NCBI RefSeq assembly: GCF_035222375.1
Contig: NC_085888.1
Location: forward strand, 1,240,001 to 1,304,000
DNA length: 64,000 nt
From: Podospora pseudocomata
Lineage: Eukaryota > Ascomycota > Sordariomycetes > Sordariales > Podosporaceae
Direction of reading: 5' to 3'
The translations under genes and the position numbers were made by a program. The notes under the pieces were generated by a model, which was not told the DNA's origin, made no database searches, and was given only the letters and a program-made list of their open reading frames with translations. Positions 12,196 to 23,242 of the stretch are shown here, piece after piece (positions within the stretch are counted from its first letter, which is position 1; each line of letters begins with the position of its first letter).

Positions 12196-12595
12196 TGTCA
12201 CGAATATGATGTGGACACCCAAAAAGAACAACCAATAGGAAAGAGGTGGCACGGCAGCCAATCAAGAGAAAGGAGGATAGACCAATAAGAGGTGGATCAT
12301 CCGGGACATGAAGGAATCATGAGCGATTCCCAGGAATCACTCATGATCCTTAAGAGTCGGCCATGATCTGGGGAGAAACAGAATGATCCAGGCTTGGCAT
12401 TAGGTCTATATATACGGAGGAACTGGCTGGTGTAGATAGACAGTTCCGCAGTATGCAACTCACACTTGTATTCACGGTATCTTGTGTTTACATTGAGACA
12501 TCTTGTTGTGCACTGTCTAGCTGCACCGAACCAATGGTCAGAAGTTACCTTCAACCCGTATCCCTTTCAGAGGTTCTGTACAGGGGTTCGTCACA
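12196..12595 (+). mobile_element. Solo LTR with 5-bp target duplication CCAAA
   Basis: A 400-bp segment beginning TGTCACGA and ending TCGTCACA, flanked by CCAAA at 12191-12195 and 12596-12600. It has CCAAT-type boxes and a TATATATA box at about 12407-12416, as expected of an LTR promoter. Related copies lie at about 13088-13484 (opposite orientation) and about 45090-45492. No internal retroelement sequence follows, so this is a fossil solo LTR. The superfamily cannot be fixed from an LTR alone. Confidence 0.9.
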
Positions 12596-12722
12596 CCAAA
12601 AGGGTTGTTAGGTTGAGAAAACCGGGGACATTTGGCTTTTGAAGGTCTGTTGATGGGGTTGAATCTATCTACTGTTCCCACATGCATAGGCGAGCGCATA
12701 GCGGGCTGTTAAAACTTGTATA

Positions 12723-13881
12723 ACGTATTTGATAAGCGAGCGGATCGGACAAGCGAGTGGATCGATTTCCACTACCCTATTACAACCATCCTCAATTGCA
12801 AAACAACAATACTATTAACCTACTATAATTACATCAGAAACAGCTGAATCAGACTCTTCTACAACCTCCTGGCACGTACGGATATTATGGCCAGGCTTGC
12901 CGCACACACCACAGCACCGAAGCTTTATACGACCCCCCCTACACCACCACCATCCTGCTCCTTTCCTTACGCTACCTCTCCACCCACAGCCTTCTGGTCC
13001 AGTAGATCCTGTGCATCTTGCACAGTAAGTGATCCTCCAAGCTGCACACGTGTTCTTTTGGCTCTCCGGCGCTTGCTTAAGGCTTCGTGTGACGAACCCC
13101 TGTACAGAACCTCTGAAAGGGATACTGGTTGAAGGTAACTTCTGACAATTGGTTCGGTGTAGCTAAACAGTGCACAACAAGATGTCTCAATGTAAACACA
13201 AGATACCGTGAATACAATCTGAATTGTATACTGCGGAACTGTCTATCTACACCAGCCAGTTCCTCCGTATATATAGACCAGTGGACCGTGGACCGTTGAC
13301 TTACAGACGGTCCTCGGTCCGCTCCTGATTGGCCGATACTGGACCGTGGACCGTGAGCTCCACCGTGGTCCCCGGTCCCCATCTTATTGGTCCGTTTGCC
13401 CACCTGGACCGTGAGCCCTGCTCGATCGCGCGGTCCAGCCCTGATTGGTCCCTCGTGGCCCCACTGTCTTCCAGAACCGTGAGAGCGCGTCGCGTACGCG
13501 TAGCAGTTGGTTGGCCATATCTTCCACACCACTTAATCTAGGTGGGAATGCGCGTGCAGATAGCTCAAGGATGTACTGAACTATCGTCTGCTCCTCCAGA
13601 TCCGTCAAATTACGTGAGTTGGCTGGAATATCGCGTCGTGCAGGCTTACCAGCGCGTCGGCGATGGAGGGTAGTATAAGGTATAGAATAGAGCCTCGCTG
13701 CAGCTTTAAGGCTTAGCTTAGGGTCATTTTTAAGGGCTTCAAGTGCAAGAATAACTTTTGCCTCAACTGGAATCGAAGACATCTTAGTATGGTGGAGGAA
13801 ATTGATGTTGCAGGTAGAGAGCTATATCGCGTGCGAAATCGATCCACTCGCTTATCCGATCCGCTCGCTTATCAAATACGT
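12723..13881 (-). mobile_element. Pogo/Fot1-like DNA transposon, internally replaced by an LTR
   Basis: Terminal inverted repeats: left ACGTATTTGATAAGCGAGCG, right its complement ending at 13881, flanked by TA at 12721-12722 and 13882-13883. The TIRs extend about 48 bp with few mismatches and repeat AAGCGAG. On the minus strand, 13782 to about 13488 encodes the N-terminal DNA-binding part of a pogo-type transposase (MSSIPVEAKVILALEALKND..., HRRRAGKPARRDI). About 13087 down to 12830 encodes the tail with a CX2CX4HX4C knuckle (CGVCGKPGHNIRTC). The catalytic DDE middle is missing and an LTR lies in its place. Non-autonomous. Confidence 0.85.
13088..13484 (-). mobile_element. LTR nested inside the pogo-like element
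   Basis: In reverse orientation this matches the solo LTR at 12196 closely over its last 190 bp or so, including the TATATATA box and the terminal TTCGTCACA. The upstream (U3-like) part differs and is rich in a GGACCGTGGACCGT-type repeat. No target duplication is visible, because the transposase sequence on the two sides is not contiguous. Fossil solo LTR, probably left by recombination that also removed transposase sequence. Confidence 0.8.
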
Positions 13882-13883
13882 TA

Positions 13884-14475
13884 AAGGAAGTTTTAATTGT
13901 AATTTGATGCTTGTGTGCTCTCTGTCGTAGATATGTGTCCTTAGCTCTGAGAAGTCCTTACCGTCAATCCAGAATAGCTTCAAAGAGCGGCCCACCAATG
14001 TAAACAAAAGGGCGTATCTCCGTCCTTAAATCCTAAACCTCGAAAGCTCAACCCTCGTATGTGTTGCCAAGCATCATGATTTCAAGACTTGGGCATCAAT
14101 AGTCTCAGTCTGGTGGAGTGGGTACAGGCACAAGCGATGCAGCAACGGAAGCGAGTGTTGGGCTCCTACGTCAAGCTCTGACGATGCAGGATCCCACGTC
14201 TTGCGCTTCAATCGGTACCAATGTCTTAACCCCTTTTAACCCCGTGGAGGTGGTTGCCCCTCAACCTGTGCGGGGTAGCTTCATGTTTGTGACAAGCCGA
14301 GCGTGGAGACCAAGGAGGCAAAGAAAACACCTCTGTGGATAGATGGACGCCGTGCATAAGTAGCAAGTATCCTACGTCAGACCTCTCTTGGTCATCTTTC
14401 TTCTGGAGAATCAACCGTGATTCAACAACGCATCCTCACCTAAGGTCTTCCAAAACCCCCCAGCAGTCAGTGAAA
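13884..14475. other. Intergenic, upstream of aldo/keto reductase
   Basis: Presumed promoter and 5' leader of the aldo/keto reductase gene. An in-frame ATG at 14335 exists, but its added residues do not resemble the family N-terminus. No other feature seen. Confidence 0.5.
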
Positions 14476-15627
14476 ATGAGCGGCCCTCCTAAGACGCAGG
14501 CTCTCATCGACTCTCTCGCCAACTCAAAATGTGAATACCGCCGCCTAGGCCAGTCAGGCCTCCGGATCTCGGTCCCTATCTTCGGCTGCATGTCTTTCGG
14601 CGACTCCCGCGCCATGAGCTGGGCAGTCGACGAGGAAAAGGCCCTCCCCCTCCTCAAAGCAGCCTACGACCGCGGACTCAACACCTGGGACACGGCCAAC
14701 ATGTACTGCAACGGCGCCTCTGAAGTCCTCATTGGGAAAGCCCTCAAGCAGTACGAAATCCCCCGCCACAAAGTCATCATCATGACCAAGTGCTTCTGGG
14801 CAGTCGGCGAAGAAATCGAGCTTGCCGCCTGGCAGAACAATAAGGAGATGGTGACCAAGTCCAAGGACTACGTCAACCAGGGTGGTCTGTCAAGAGCGGC
14901 GATCTTCAACCAGGTCGAGGCGAGCTTGAAGAGGCTGGATACGGATTACATTGATCTGCTGCAGATCCACCGCTTCGATCCCGAGACGCCCATCGAGGAA
15001 ACGATGAAGGCGCTGCACGATCTTGTGCAGAGCGGGAAGGTGAGGTATTTGGGAGCGAGCAGCATGTGGGCGACGCAGTTTGCAAGGATGCAGTTTTGTG
15101 CCGAGAGAAACGGTTGGACCAAGTTTGTCTCGATGCAGAATCACTACAACTTGCTGTATCGTGAAGAGGAAAGGGAGATGAACAGGTTCTGCAACGACAC
15201 CGGGGTGGGATTGATTCCATGGGCGCCGTTATGCAGGGGCCATTTGGCCCGGAGGCTGGATCAGTTTGGATCGACGGATAGGAGTAAGGGGGAGAAGGAT
15301 AACCAGCCTGGGGCCCATGGTACAGTCGAGCCTGACATTACTATTATCAAAAGGGCCATTGAGTTGGCGGACAAGCATGAGTGGCCTGTGAGTAGCCCCA
15401 TCTTCTGTTTGTGTATGCATTATGATGACTGACTGATCTGTTTGAAATAGATTTCCCACGTTGCTTTAGCTTGGATCAACAAGAGAGTTGCCAGTCCCAT
15501 TGTCGGGTTCAACAGCATTGAACGGATGGAGGAGGTGATTTCTGCCAACGGCAAGGTGTTAACGGAGGAGGAGGAGAAGTATCTTGAAGAACTCTACCAG
15601 CCAAAGGCTATCCAAGGCCACGCTTAG
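14476..15627 (+). CDS. Aldo/keto reductase
   Basis: NADPH-dependent carbonyl reductase of the AKR TIM-barrel superfamily, YakC/potassium-channel-beta-like branch. Two exons: 14476-15387 and 15451-15627 (362 aa), intron 63 nt. The start [18 protein letters not shown] precedes the conserved [22 protein letters not shown]. The catalytic tetrad is present: Asp and Tyr in DTANMY (about 73 and 78), Lys in IMTKCF (about 103) and His in LLQIHRFD (about 165). Cofactor-binding elements are [29 protein letters not shown] and the C-terminal [14 protein letters not shown]. It ends ...GHA, so no peroxisomal targeting signal. Predicted cytosolic; substrate unknown. Confidence 0.93.
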
Positions 15628-16347
15628 TGGGCGTCTGCCTATACTAGATATTTGACTTGTATATTTAATTAGAGCCTTGCAGATATTTCGTACATCAACC
15701 TTTGAAGACTAGGTATGTTCTCTGTTGTTATGCTCAATACGATTCAAACAACTCATGCAGCCGTGTTTGTTCTCTGTAGTAGTAAAAAGAGACGAATACT
15801 GCTTGAAATGATTCAGAATTTGTCATACAAAGACCTTTCAAGCAAACAAGCTCGGACAACTAAGGTCCCAACCATGGTAGCCTAAGCCACCTAGAGGATG
15901 TTGGACTCAGCCTCTTTATGGCCGAGAAACTTCGAACCCATCTTTTCCAACTGATGTTTCGCCTTGTCCTCTACTTGTGCAACCCCCAGAAAATATTTGT
16001 ATCACCTGGCTTGTTCAACAGATGCACTGCTCCGTATCACATTCGGAGGGCTACATATCTATTGCCGCACAGCATCTGAGTCTAAACACCCCTTTGTCTT
16101 GAGGTCATTAGGAAGGCAACCCTGTGCAACACCAGACTAAGCAGACCCAAGCTTTTGCTTTTGGACCTAAGCTAGAGTGATTGACACAACAACCCTTGTG
16201 ACTGAGATGATAAATACCCAGGGGCTGAATGTAGCTCATGTTGCTGAAGTCGGCAAGCCCTTGTAGTACTGCATGCAGTAGAGAAAGTCAAAAAAATACG
16301 CAATGCATCACCTCTGCATGAGGAGGGATTGGGAAAAAAACACAGGC
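15628..16347. other. Intergenic, nothing recognised
   Basis: About 720 bp between the aldo/keto reductase and tRNA-Arg. No supported ORF, repeat or RNA. The stretch up to 16340 includes the tRNA terminator (T7 on the minus strand, 16334-16340). Confidence 0.5.
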
Positions 16348-16437
16348 CGATCAAGATGGGACTCGAACCCACAACCTCAGTCTTGAAATTCCTCAATTGA
16401 ATAGGAGGACCACACGCTACCATTGCGCTACTTGACC
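16348..16437 (-). tRNA. tRNA-Arg (anticodon CCT), with 18-nt intron
   Basis: Read on the minus strand, the acceptor stem GGTCAAG (16437-16431) pairs with CTTGATC (16355-16349) with one G-U pair; G at 16348 is the discriminator. The D arm is TAGCGCAATGGTAGCG, the anticodon stem TGGTC/GACTG, and the T arm GTGGG-TTCGAGT-CCCAT. The loop reads CT-CCT-A, then an 18-nt intron after position 37. A T7 run downstream is a good Pol III terminator. It decodes AGG. Confidence 0.9.
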
Positions 16438-17649
16438 TGGTTGGATTTGTTGAAATTTTGAGTCAGGAAATGGGTCAAGTGTGGAGGACCACGCAAGCAA
16501 ACTGGTATTGAGGTTTCATTGATGTTGATTGGTGTTGTTTGATTCAAAGGTTAGGGTTAATATATCAAGGAAGCTTCGAGAAGGCGGAACAGCTTCTTCC
16601 TCTCGGCGCGATGGGACATCAATGCTTGTGGGCTGTGATACGGATAACGGCAAACACCGACCGGGGGGTGTTCCGGAGCCGCACCGCGTGTTGGTCACCC
16701 AGAGCACCGCCTCGCCGAAGCAGGCTTCATCCGAGTACGGGACGGACCGCATTGAGCATCGGGGCCAGATCAATCTCCCCGAAACAGAGATGGTGGGGAT
16801 TTGCTGAGAGATCAGACGAGGGTTCAGCATCAGCTGAGATGACCAAGATGAGATTGGCGAGTTTCCACGTTGTCTTGTCAGTTCGGCTTCCAAAAAAGCA
16901 GACGGCTTCACGGCTCCAACCTTGTTCGACTTTGGCGCAAGGCTTGTGCTGTTGTGCAAAGGGGCCGGAGATTGACCGAGTCCACTTGGGTTGGTTTGAG
17001 CTCGGAACCAAACTGCTGATTGGACGCCGGCCGCTCCTGAAGCGAAAAATCATTTTTGCCGTGGTGTTTTGGGACGGGTAGACAGGCGCCAAAAGTCATC
17101 CTGTGGGGCCCCGGATTTCGCAGCTTCCGGGGACTTATGCACAAGTTATGCATTGCCGTTGATGAATGGCCGACGTCTCTGACGTGCAGGACTCGATAGA
17201 ACCGGGTTGAAAATTGTCACGAGGAGTGGCGGTTGACTGCAAGGCACGAGTGGCATGCGTCAATTCGTCATCATCTCTATTTTGAATCAGTCGAGACAGA
17301 TGTGTTTGTAATACAGAAGTTACAATGTCGTTGACGCTCCGGCCGAGGCATAACCTTTTGATGAAAATGCTCCGTGCTTGGCACCCGACCCTGGGAGACG
17401 AGTGTACCGGGTTTGTGCCAAGCCGAGGTCGGGAATAATGCAACCAGGCATCTTGTCGCCAGACCACACCCGGGTTTTCGGGGAGTTAGCAGGCGCAACA
17501 GTCCGCGTTGCCCTGTCGCGGACCGTTGGCGCCAGGTACAAAAACGATGGCCTCCCTCTTCGTGGCTCTTCTTGGCCAGATGCGATCTCCCGTCAGCCAA
17601 GAATCTCTTCCCAGATCCCCGGATTGGCATCATCCCATTTTCGGACATA
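16438..17649. promoter_or_regulatory. Upstream region of the DHA1 transporter
   Basis: About 1.2 kb between tRNA-Arg and the drug transporter. A telobox-like GGTTAGGGTTAA lies at about 16550-16561. ORFs here overlap on both strands and lack motifs. The transporter frame is open upstream of 17650 but the extra residues do not look like protein. Confidence 0.4.
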
Positions 17650-19327
17650 ATGGCAGCTGAACGCACAGGATCCCAAGACTCCATGATCGAGATGGACGCT
17701 CAAAACAATATGACAGAAAAGCCGGCCGCCTACGACCCCAACTCGGACTTCGAAGCCGCCACTATCGTGCCCGACCCATCAGAGAGAGGAACCACTTCAG
17801 GCAAAGACTCACCCGCCGTGAACGATGAGGCTGTTCAGGATCCCAACATTGTCGACTTCGACGGTCCCGAGGACATGGACAACCCCATGAACTGGCCCAT
17901 GAAGAAGAGGTGGCAGAACATCGCCGTCATCTCTGTTCTCACCATCATCACCCCCCTCGGCAGTTCCATGTTCGCACCCGGCATCCCCAGAATCTTGGCC
18001 GAGTTTGAAGAGAGCTCTTCCACCGTCGCTACCTTCATTCTCAGCGTTTACATTCTCGGTTTCGCCTTCGGACCTCTCCTCGTCGCTCCTCTGAGTGAGA
18101 TTTACGGCAGATCTGTGATGTACAACACGGGCAACGTCTTCTTTTTCATCTTCACCATCTGCACGGCTCTTTCCAATGGCATCCCAATGATGATGGCCTT
18201 CCGCTTTCTCATGGGTGTGGCCGGTTCAGTTCCTATCACTCTCGGCAGTGGCAGTATCTCCGATATGATGCCTGTCGAATTCCGCGGTCGCGCCATGGCA
18301 GTCTGGGCCATTGGACCTCTTCTGGGACCATGCATTGGTCCGGTGGCTGGTGGCTACCTCATTCGCGCAGCTGGCTGGCGCTGGGTCTACTGGCTCATTG
18401 CCATCGTCACTGGCCTCATCGCCGTCTTCACCTTCTTCACCCTCCGCGAGTCCTACGCGCCCGTCATCCTCGAGCGCAGAGCCGCTCGCCTCCGCAAAGA
18501 AACCGGTAACCCCCTCCTCCGCTCCAAGCTCGCCGACAACACCACCACTCCGGCCGAGAAGCTCAAGACCGCCCTCGTACGCCCCATGTACTTCCTCTTC
18601 CGCGTCCCCATCGTTACCCTCCTCTCCCTCTATGTCGCCGTCACCTATGGTGTTCTCTACCTCCTCTTCACCACCTTCTCACTTGTCTTCGGTCAGAACA
18701 TGCTTGGCAGCAGCTACGGCTTCGGGGAGGGTGAGGTCGGTCTTGTCTTCATTCCCTCCGCCATTGGCATGGCTCTCGGAATTGTCATCTTCGGTGCCAT
18801 GAGCGATAAGCTGGTCACGCAAAAGATCAGCAGCGGAGAGAAGCACAAGCCCGAGATCAGACTCACACCCTTCCTGACCATTCCCGCCGGTGTCACGCTT
18901 CCTATCGGCTTGTTCTTATACGGCTGGACCACCCACTATGGCGTTCACTGGATCGTTCCCATGATCGGCGTTGTGATTTTCTGCTTCGGACTCATGGGTA
19001 TCATGATGGCTTGCCAAAACTACTTGCTGGTCAGTACTTGCTTCGTCCTTTTGAAGGCCGAAACCAAAGTTGCTAACATGATTTCAATAGGATGTCTACC
19101 CTCAAAACGCCGCCTCTGTCACCGCCGCTCTTGCTGTGCTCAGATCTCTTGCTGGCGCTCTCCTCCCTCTGGGCGCTATCGACATGTACATTGCCCTTGG
19201 CCTTGGATGGGGCAACTCCCTCCTTGGTTTCATCTCCCTCGGGCTGATTCCCATCCCTCTTCTCTTCTTCTTGTTCGGAGAGAGGATCAGAGGCGTCAAG
19301 AAGGTGCCCACCGCCACTGAGGCCTGA
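17650..19327 (+). CDS. MFS drug:H+ antiporter (DHA1/Tpo-like)
   Basis: Twelve-helix multidrug or polyamine-type exporter of the plasma membrane. Two exons: 17650-19029 and 19091-19327 (538 aa). The hydrophilic N-terminus of about 95 residues ends in the DHA1 hallmark [14 protein letters not shown]. Then come motif A-like [18 protein letters not shown], motif C-like [14 protein letters not shown], and GWRWVYW. A central loop ([16 protein letters not shown]...) and the second bundle follow, ending [20 protein letters not shown]. The intron splits ...MACQNYLL from [14 protein letters not shown], exactly where relatives have 'YL.D.Y...AASA.AA'. Start chosen at MAAERTGS. Physiological substrate is unknown. 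Confidence 0.93.
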
Positions 19328-20102
19328 TCACCCTTTCTCATTTCAGCTTCACTGTTCATATCTGATGACATTCTTCTCTTTGGCTTCCGGGTAACTTCTT
19401 TCTGCATGGCCGGCGTTTGGGTGAAAACATGATTTTAGAGGGAAACGGATACACAAAAGCAGGCGGGCAATGTGTATTTTCTTTGGTGCCGCTGTTGTCG
19501 GGATACGCATATACAAGAGATACCACTATAGAGTTTAATGTTGCTTTCGAAGCTTGTACTTACTACCATTTATTTATTTTTGTCTAACGACAAAACAAGA
19601 TATGAGGCCCTGCCTTTCTATTCAACCTCCTTCCTCACTTGTCTCCAATGTGGTTTTGCAAAGACACTGGTTCCTAACTCACCACGTCCGTAGCAGAATG
19701 ATGGGATTAAATTGACAGTTGATATTTCAACCGCATGCGAGCCACAGCTGGGGCCTGTTAACTGTTATTGACCCTATTTCGAAGACTCGCGTCTCCGTCA
19801 GAATGAGTTTCGTGCGGTGATACGCAGACAGGAGTGGGGTGTCCCGTTGGTGACGTGCAGATCCAAATAAGAAGGTCTGACTGGTCGGTTGGCTCGTTCA
19901 TTCTTGTAATGTGCGACATGCATCTAACCACATGCTCATCACTTATCGTTGTCACCAACGCCAGCATTACCCGACCGACAGCTTCTCCATCGAACAAGCC
20001 CCGTGGACAGCTCAAGTTCTCAACAACCACTCCTTTCCGCATGCACTCACAGACGAACCAACTTCCCAACCAACCGCTGCGATATACACGGGTAATCAGC
20101 GG
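19328..20102. other. Intergenic, nothing recognised
   Basis: About 775 bp between the DHA1 transporter and the ketosamine-kinase gene. ORFs on both strands are short and motif-free. It presumably carries the 3' UTR of one gene and the promoter of the next. Confidence 0.5.
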
Positions 20103-20114
20103 ATGCAGATCACC

Positions 20115-21967
20115 ATGGAGAGTGCTAAGGACTCGTCAAAGTCGAGCAACATGAAGGAAATTCTTGCTCGACTGGGCGGTATTTTCCCCATGGATGAAGA
20201 AGCTGTTTTGAAGCGTAAGTTCCCCAGTCATTGACTTGAGAAATGGATGGATGCTAAGAAGACCTATGCGGTAGTTCTACCCATGGGAACGAAGTTGATC
20301 GTGGTTGAGAAATTTGGAGTTAGTGCTTTCACAGCCACTGGTCGTATCAAGGCCCTGGAGCCAACAGGTGGCCAGAAGGAGTATTTCATCAAGGTAAGAG
20401 GTCCTATTGGATGCTGGGTATCTATCGTTCTGCTAGATGAAGCGGATGGTTTATTTATTCAATTTATAGGTTGCCTATGGTGAGCAAGGGCGGGTCATGC
20501 TGAACGGGGAAGCCATGTCGTCTCTGATGATCTACGACCTCATGCCGGACTTCATCCCGAAGCCCGTTGGATTCGGCGCCTATCAACAAGAGCAAGCTGC
20601 GTATTTCTATCTCTCCGAATTCGTGGACATGGTTCGTCGTCCATCTCGTTCATTCTCAGAGCAAGAACTTACTTGCACAAAATAGGATGTGACCACCCCC
20701 CCAGATCCCGTTGAATGGACGAAACGGCTAGCCAACATGCACAAACAAAGCCAATCACCAACCGGACAGTTCGGCTTCCCTGTAAAAACCTGTGACGGCA
20801 AAACAGCTCACACGACTGACTGGGAAGAGAGCTGGGCCGTCTTTTACCGCACACTCTTCCTAGGAGTCTGCAAACGCGACATCAAAGCCAACGGGTCGTG
20901 GCCTGAGTTGGAGCTCGCGGCAGAACAAATCGCCAACGCCGTGATCCCCCAACTTTTGGATAACTTGAAGATGTCAGATGGTCAAAAGATCAAGCCCTGC
21001 ATTATCCATGGTGACCTATGGGAGGGCAACATGGGTGTGACAAGGGGAGTATCTCGGCTTGGAACAGGTAGTTCAACTCAGTATAATAATCTGTTATGGC
21101 CTCAAGGTCCTTGCCCCTTGCCATTTGGGTAGGAAAGGCAAGGCCTACTTATAGTCCTCCGGATCCCCAGGACCGTTCTGAGCTCCCTGGTCCTCGAACC
21201 TGTCTTATCTGTCTGCCTTGGCCGGGCACCTCCTTCGGCGTCCTGGCCACTGATTCCACCAGTAATAGGTACATATGATTCCTGTCCTGCAGTCTTCTTG
21301 CAGCTCGTATGGGTCCTCAGTCCCTCCTGCCCAACCAACCCGTATCGGCACCCTGGTTCTGCCTTCGTGGTGGTCGCCGTGATGCCTCCGCTGAGCCCCG
21401 GTGGGCTCAGTTGGTTGCCGGCCCCAGATATTCTGATCCTGGGCATATCGTTGGGCTATTGTTGGTTGGAGTGTGTACTGTCTAGGGGCACTGAGTCGTG
21501 GGCCCGTGTGACAATGGGGATCAGCAAAGAGACCAACAAGTCCCTCCTCTTCGATGCTGGATCATACTTTGCCCACAACGAGATGGAACTTGGGCACTGG
21601 AGGTGCGAATTCAGTACCGTGTTCCGTGACAAGAGCTACACGGAACACTACCAACAAAATTACCCTCCTGCTGAGCCTGTGGAGGAGTTTGACGATCGCA
21701 ACCGGCTGTACAGCCTCAAAGGAGCCATCGTTTATTCCGCTGGCCACCCGCAGAGTTCCATGAGAAAGACGTAGGTGTTTTGACTTGACGGAATCAGTTT
21801 CTTTTGCAGCTCGGCTAACCAAGTTGGTAATTAGGGCGTACAACAATATGCTGTATCTCATTGAAAAGTACGCCCCACTGAACGGGGTAGACAAATACGA
21901 TCCGAACATCGACCCATCCATCACGGGGACATGCATCGTGCCCCATCTTGCCGAGGGGTTCATTTGA
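20115..21967 (+). pseudogene. Fructosamine/ketosamine-3-kinase family gene split by a solo LTR
   Basis: Protein-repair kinase family that phosphorylates sugar adducts on protein lysines so that they decompose. Exons: 20115-20214 (or from ATG 20103), 20275-20393, 20470-20631, 20686-21770, 21835-21967. Without the LTR and one copy of its 5-bp duplication, the exons add to 1,116 nt (371 aa). Kinase marks are the nucleotide loop VSAFTATGRI, EYFIK, the catalytic HGDLWEGN and FDAGSYFAHNEMELG. The LTR (21036-21513) lies between EGNMG and ISKETNKSLLFDAG, inside the catalytic loop region, and brings a stop about 30 codons in. As it stands the gene should make a truncated protein without the DAG metal site. 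The family call is strong; inactivity is inferred unless the LTR is spliced out. Confidence 0.88.
21036..21513. mobile_element. Solo LTR (478 bp) with target duplication ATGGG, inside a kinase exon
   Basis: Begins TGTGACAAGGGGAG and ends GGGCCCGTGTGACA. It is flanked by ATGGG at 21031-21035 and 21514-21518. TG...CA ends plus a 5-bp direct repeat identify it as a solo LTR. It is unlike the other LTRs in this window, so it is a separate family. There is no internal element sequence. Confidence 0.93.
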
Positions 21968-22373
21968 ATTGCTAAGCGTATTTTCAAGCATAGTTTATGA
22001 AGATATATGAGCAACAGTCATCTACCACGAGCCTTTTGGAAAGGCATAGTGTGGCGAAAGACAAAGATGGGAGAGATCCAAAGAAGACTTGGGACATCAG
22101 GTTGACATGTGCCCACAATGCATACACTGGATATATAGTAACGAGCGAAGCAAATACTTTTGTGTTTGAACAAGGAGGATGCAGTGAGTGAGGTCAGGGG
22201 GCACAGCGGCTGGGGAACGACTAATTCCTACATGGTTGGTGTATTCTAGAAACACTTCGAGTCAAGCGAACAAAGCTCTTGTGATGAGAACAACCAAAAA
22301 AGAGCAACCTGGACACTGTTGATCAAAACAGGCATAAGCTAATGTTGGATTGAGAAAAACTGCAAAAAATGGA
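21968..22373. other. Intergenic between kinase gene and tRNA-Glu
   Basis: About 400 bp with the kinase gene 3' end and, at 22364-22369, the T-run that should terminate the minus-strand tRNA-Glu transcript. Nothing else recognised. Confidence 0.5.
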
Positions 22374-22465
22374 CTCGGATACCGGGAGTCGAACCCGGGG
22401 CTGTTGAGAGAACAGACACTTCTGAGAAGTGAGAGTCAACGATGTTACCGCTACACCATACCCGA
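22374..22465 (-). tRNA. tRNA-Glu (anticodon CTC), with 21-nt intron
   Basis: On the minus strand the acceptor TCGGGTA (22465-22459) pairs with TATCCGA (22381-22375) with one wobble; G at 22374 is the discriminator. The D arm is GTGTAGCGGTAACAT, the anticodon stem GTTGA/TCAAC, and the T arm CCGGG-TTCGACT-CCCGG. The loop reads CT-CTC-A and is followed by a 21-nt intron. It decodes GAG. Confidence 0.9.
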
Positions 22466-22630
22466 TTGAGTCGTGAATGGTCCGATTTGATAGAAGGTGG
22501 GGCGGGAGTGGAGCAAATGATAGATTCATGGACAGCGTTACACAGTACAAAGAGATGACAAAGTAGGCAAAAGTATAGTTATTATGGGGTAGAAAAAAAG
22601 AAAACGGTTGTTGATTAGTATTATTGAACA

Positions 22631-23242
22631 TTAGCTTGGGTTATATATGACGATAAGTGAAGTAAAGTAGGGACTCGGACTCGTCGATCTCGGAGAGACA
22701 CAGCCATCTTCTGATTTCGCAATGCGAGAAGACAGTCTCACAAACAGATTTTCAGGTTCGGGGAAATGCTTCTGCCAAAAGTTAGCATCATATCGAGAGT
22801 CCCGAGTAAAGTCGTACGGGTTGTATGGGCACCCGTCAAACTCATCATCATAACTGGTGGCCGAGCTCTCTTCCAAATAGCTTGAAGAGGTAGAGGTGGC
22901 CGAGTTCACTTCTGAATAGCTCGAATAGGAAGAGCGAGTAAAGGAGGAGGGACATGGGAAGGAGCTGCCTGCAGCGTTCCCATGGGTTATGGTGAGATAA
23001 GAAGGATCTACGGTAGGAGAAGTAGCCCAAGTATGCCAGTCGTAGTTAGCTCTCACGTATGTACTCACCGATGGATCAAGAGCTTGGTCGTAGGTGTTAG
23101 CAGCATATCGAGACTCAGACTGATCAACAGCTGGGGTCTCGGAACAGGAAACGGTGAAGTAATCATCTGAAGGGGGTACTTCACCAGGTCCCATAAACAT
23201 CTCCCAGAGGCAGTAAGCCAGGTTCGTGATGGTAGAGGCCAT
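22631..23242 (-). CDS. Hypothetical Ser/Thr/Tyr-rich protein
   Basis: An intronless frame, open to 203 codons from the ATG at 23242-23240 (MASTITNLAYCLWEMFMGPGE...). The frame is open further upstream but with leader-like residues. Composition is rich in Ser, Tyr, Thr and acidic residues, with clusters such as SSYSSYSEVNSATSTSSSYLEESS. It has no signal peptide, helix of membrane length or known domain that I recognise. It ends ...SPRSTSPSPYFTSLIVIYNPS. It may be a lineage-specific protein or a spurious ORF; length alone supports it. Confidence 0.35.
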   Translation of the reverse strand: MASTITNLAYCLWEMFMGPGEVPPSDDYFTVSCSETPAVDQSESRYAANTYDQALDPSVSTYVRANYDWHTWATSPTVDPSYLTITHGNAAGSSFPCPSSFTRSSYSSYSEVNSATSTSSSYLEESSATSYDDEFDGCPYNPYDFTRDSRYDANFWQKHFPEPENLFVRLSSRIAKSEDGCVSPRSTSPSPYFTSLIVIYNPS

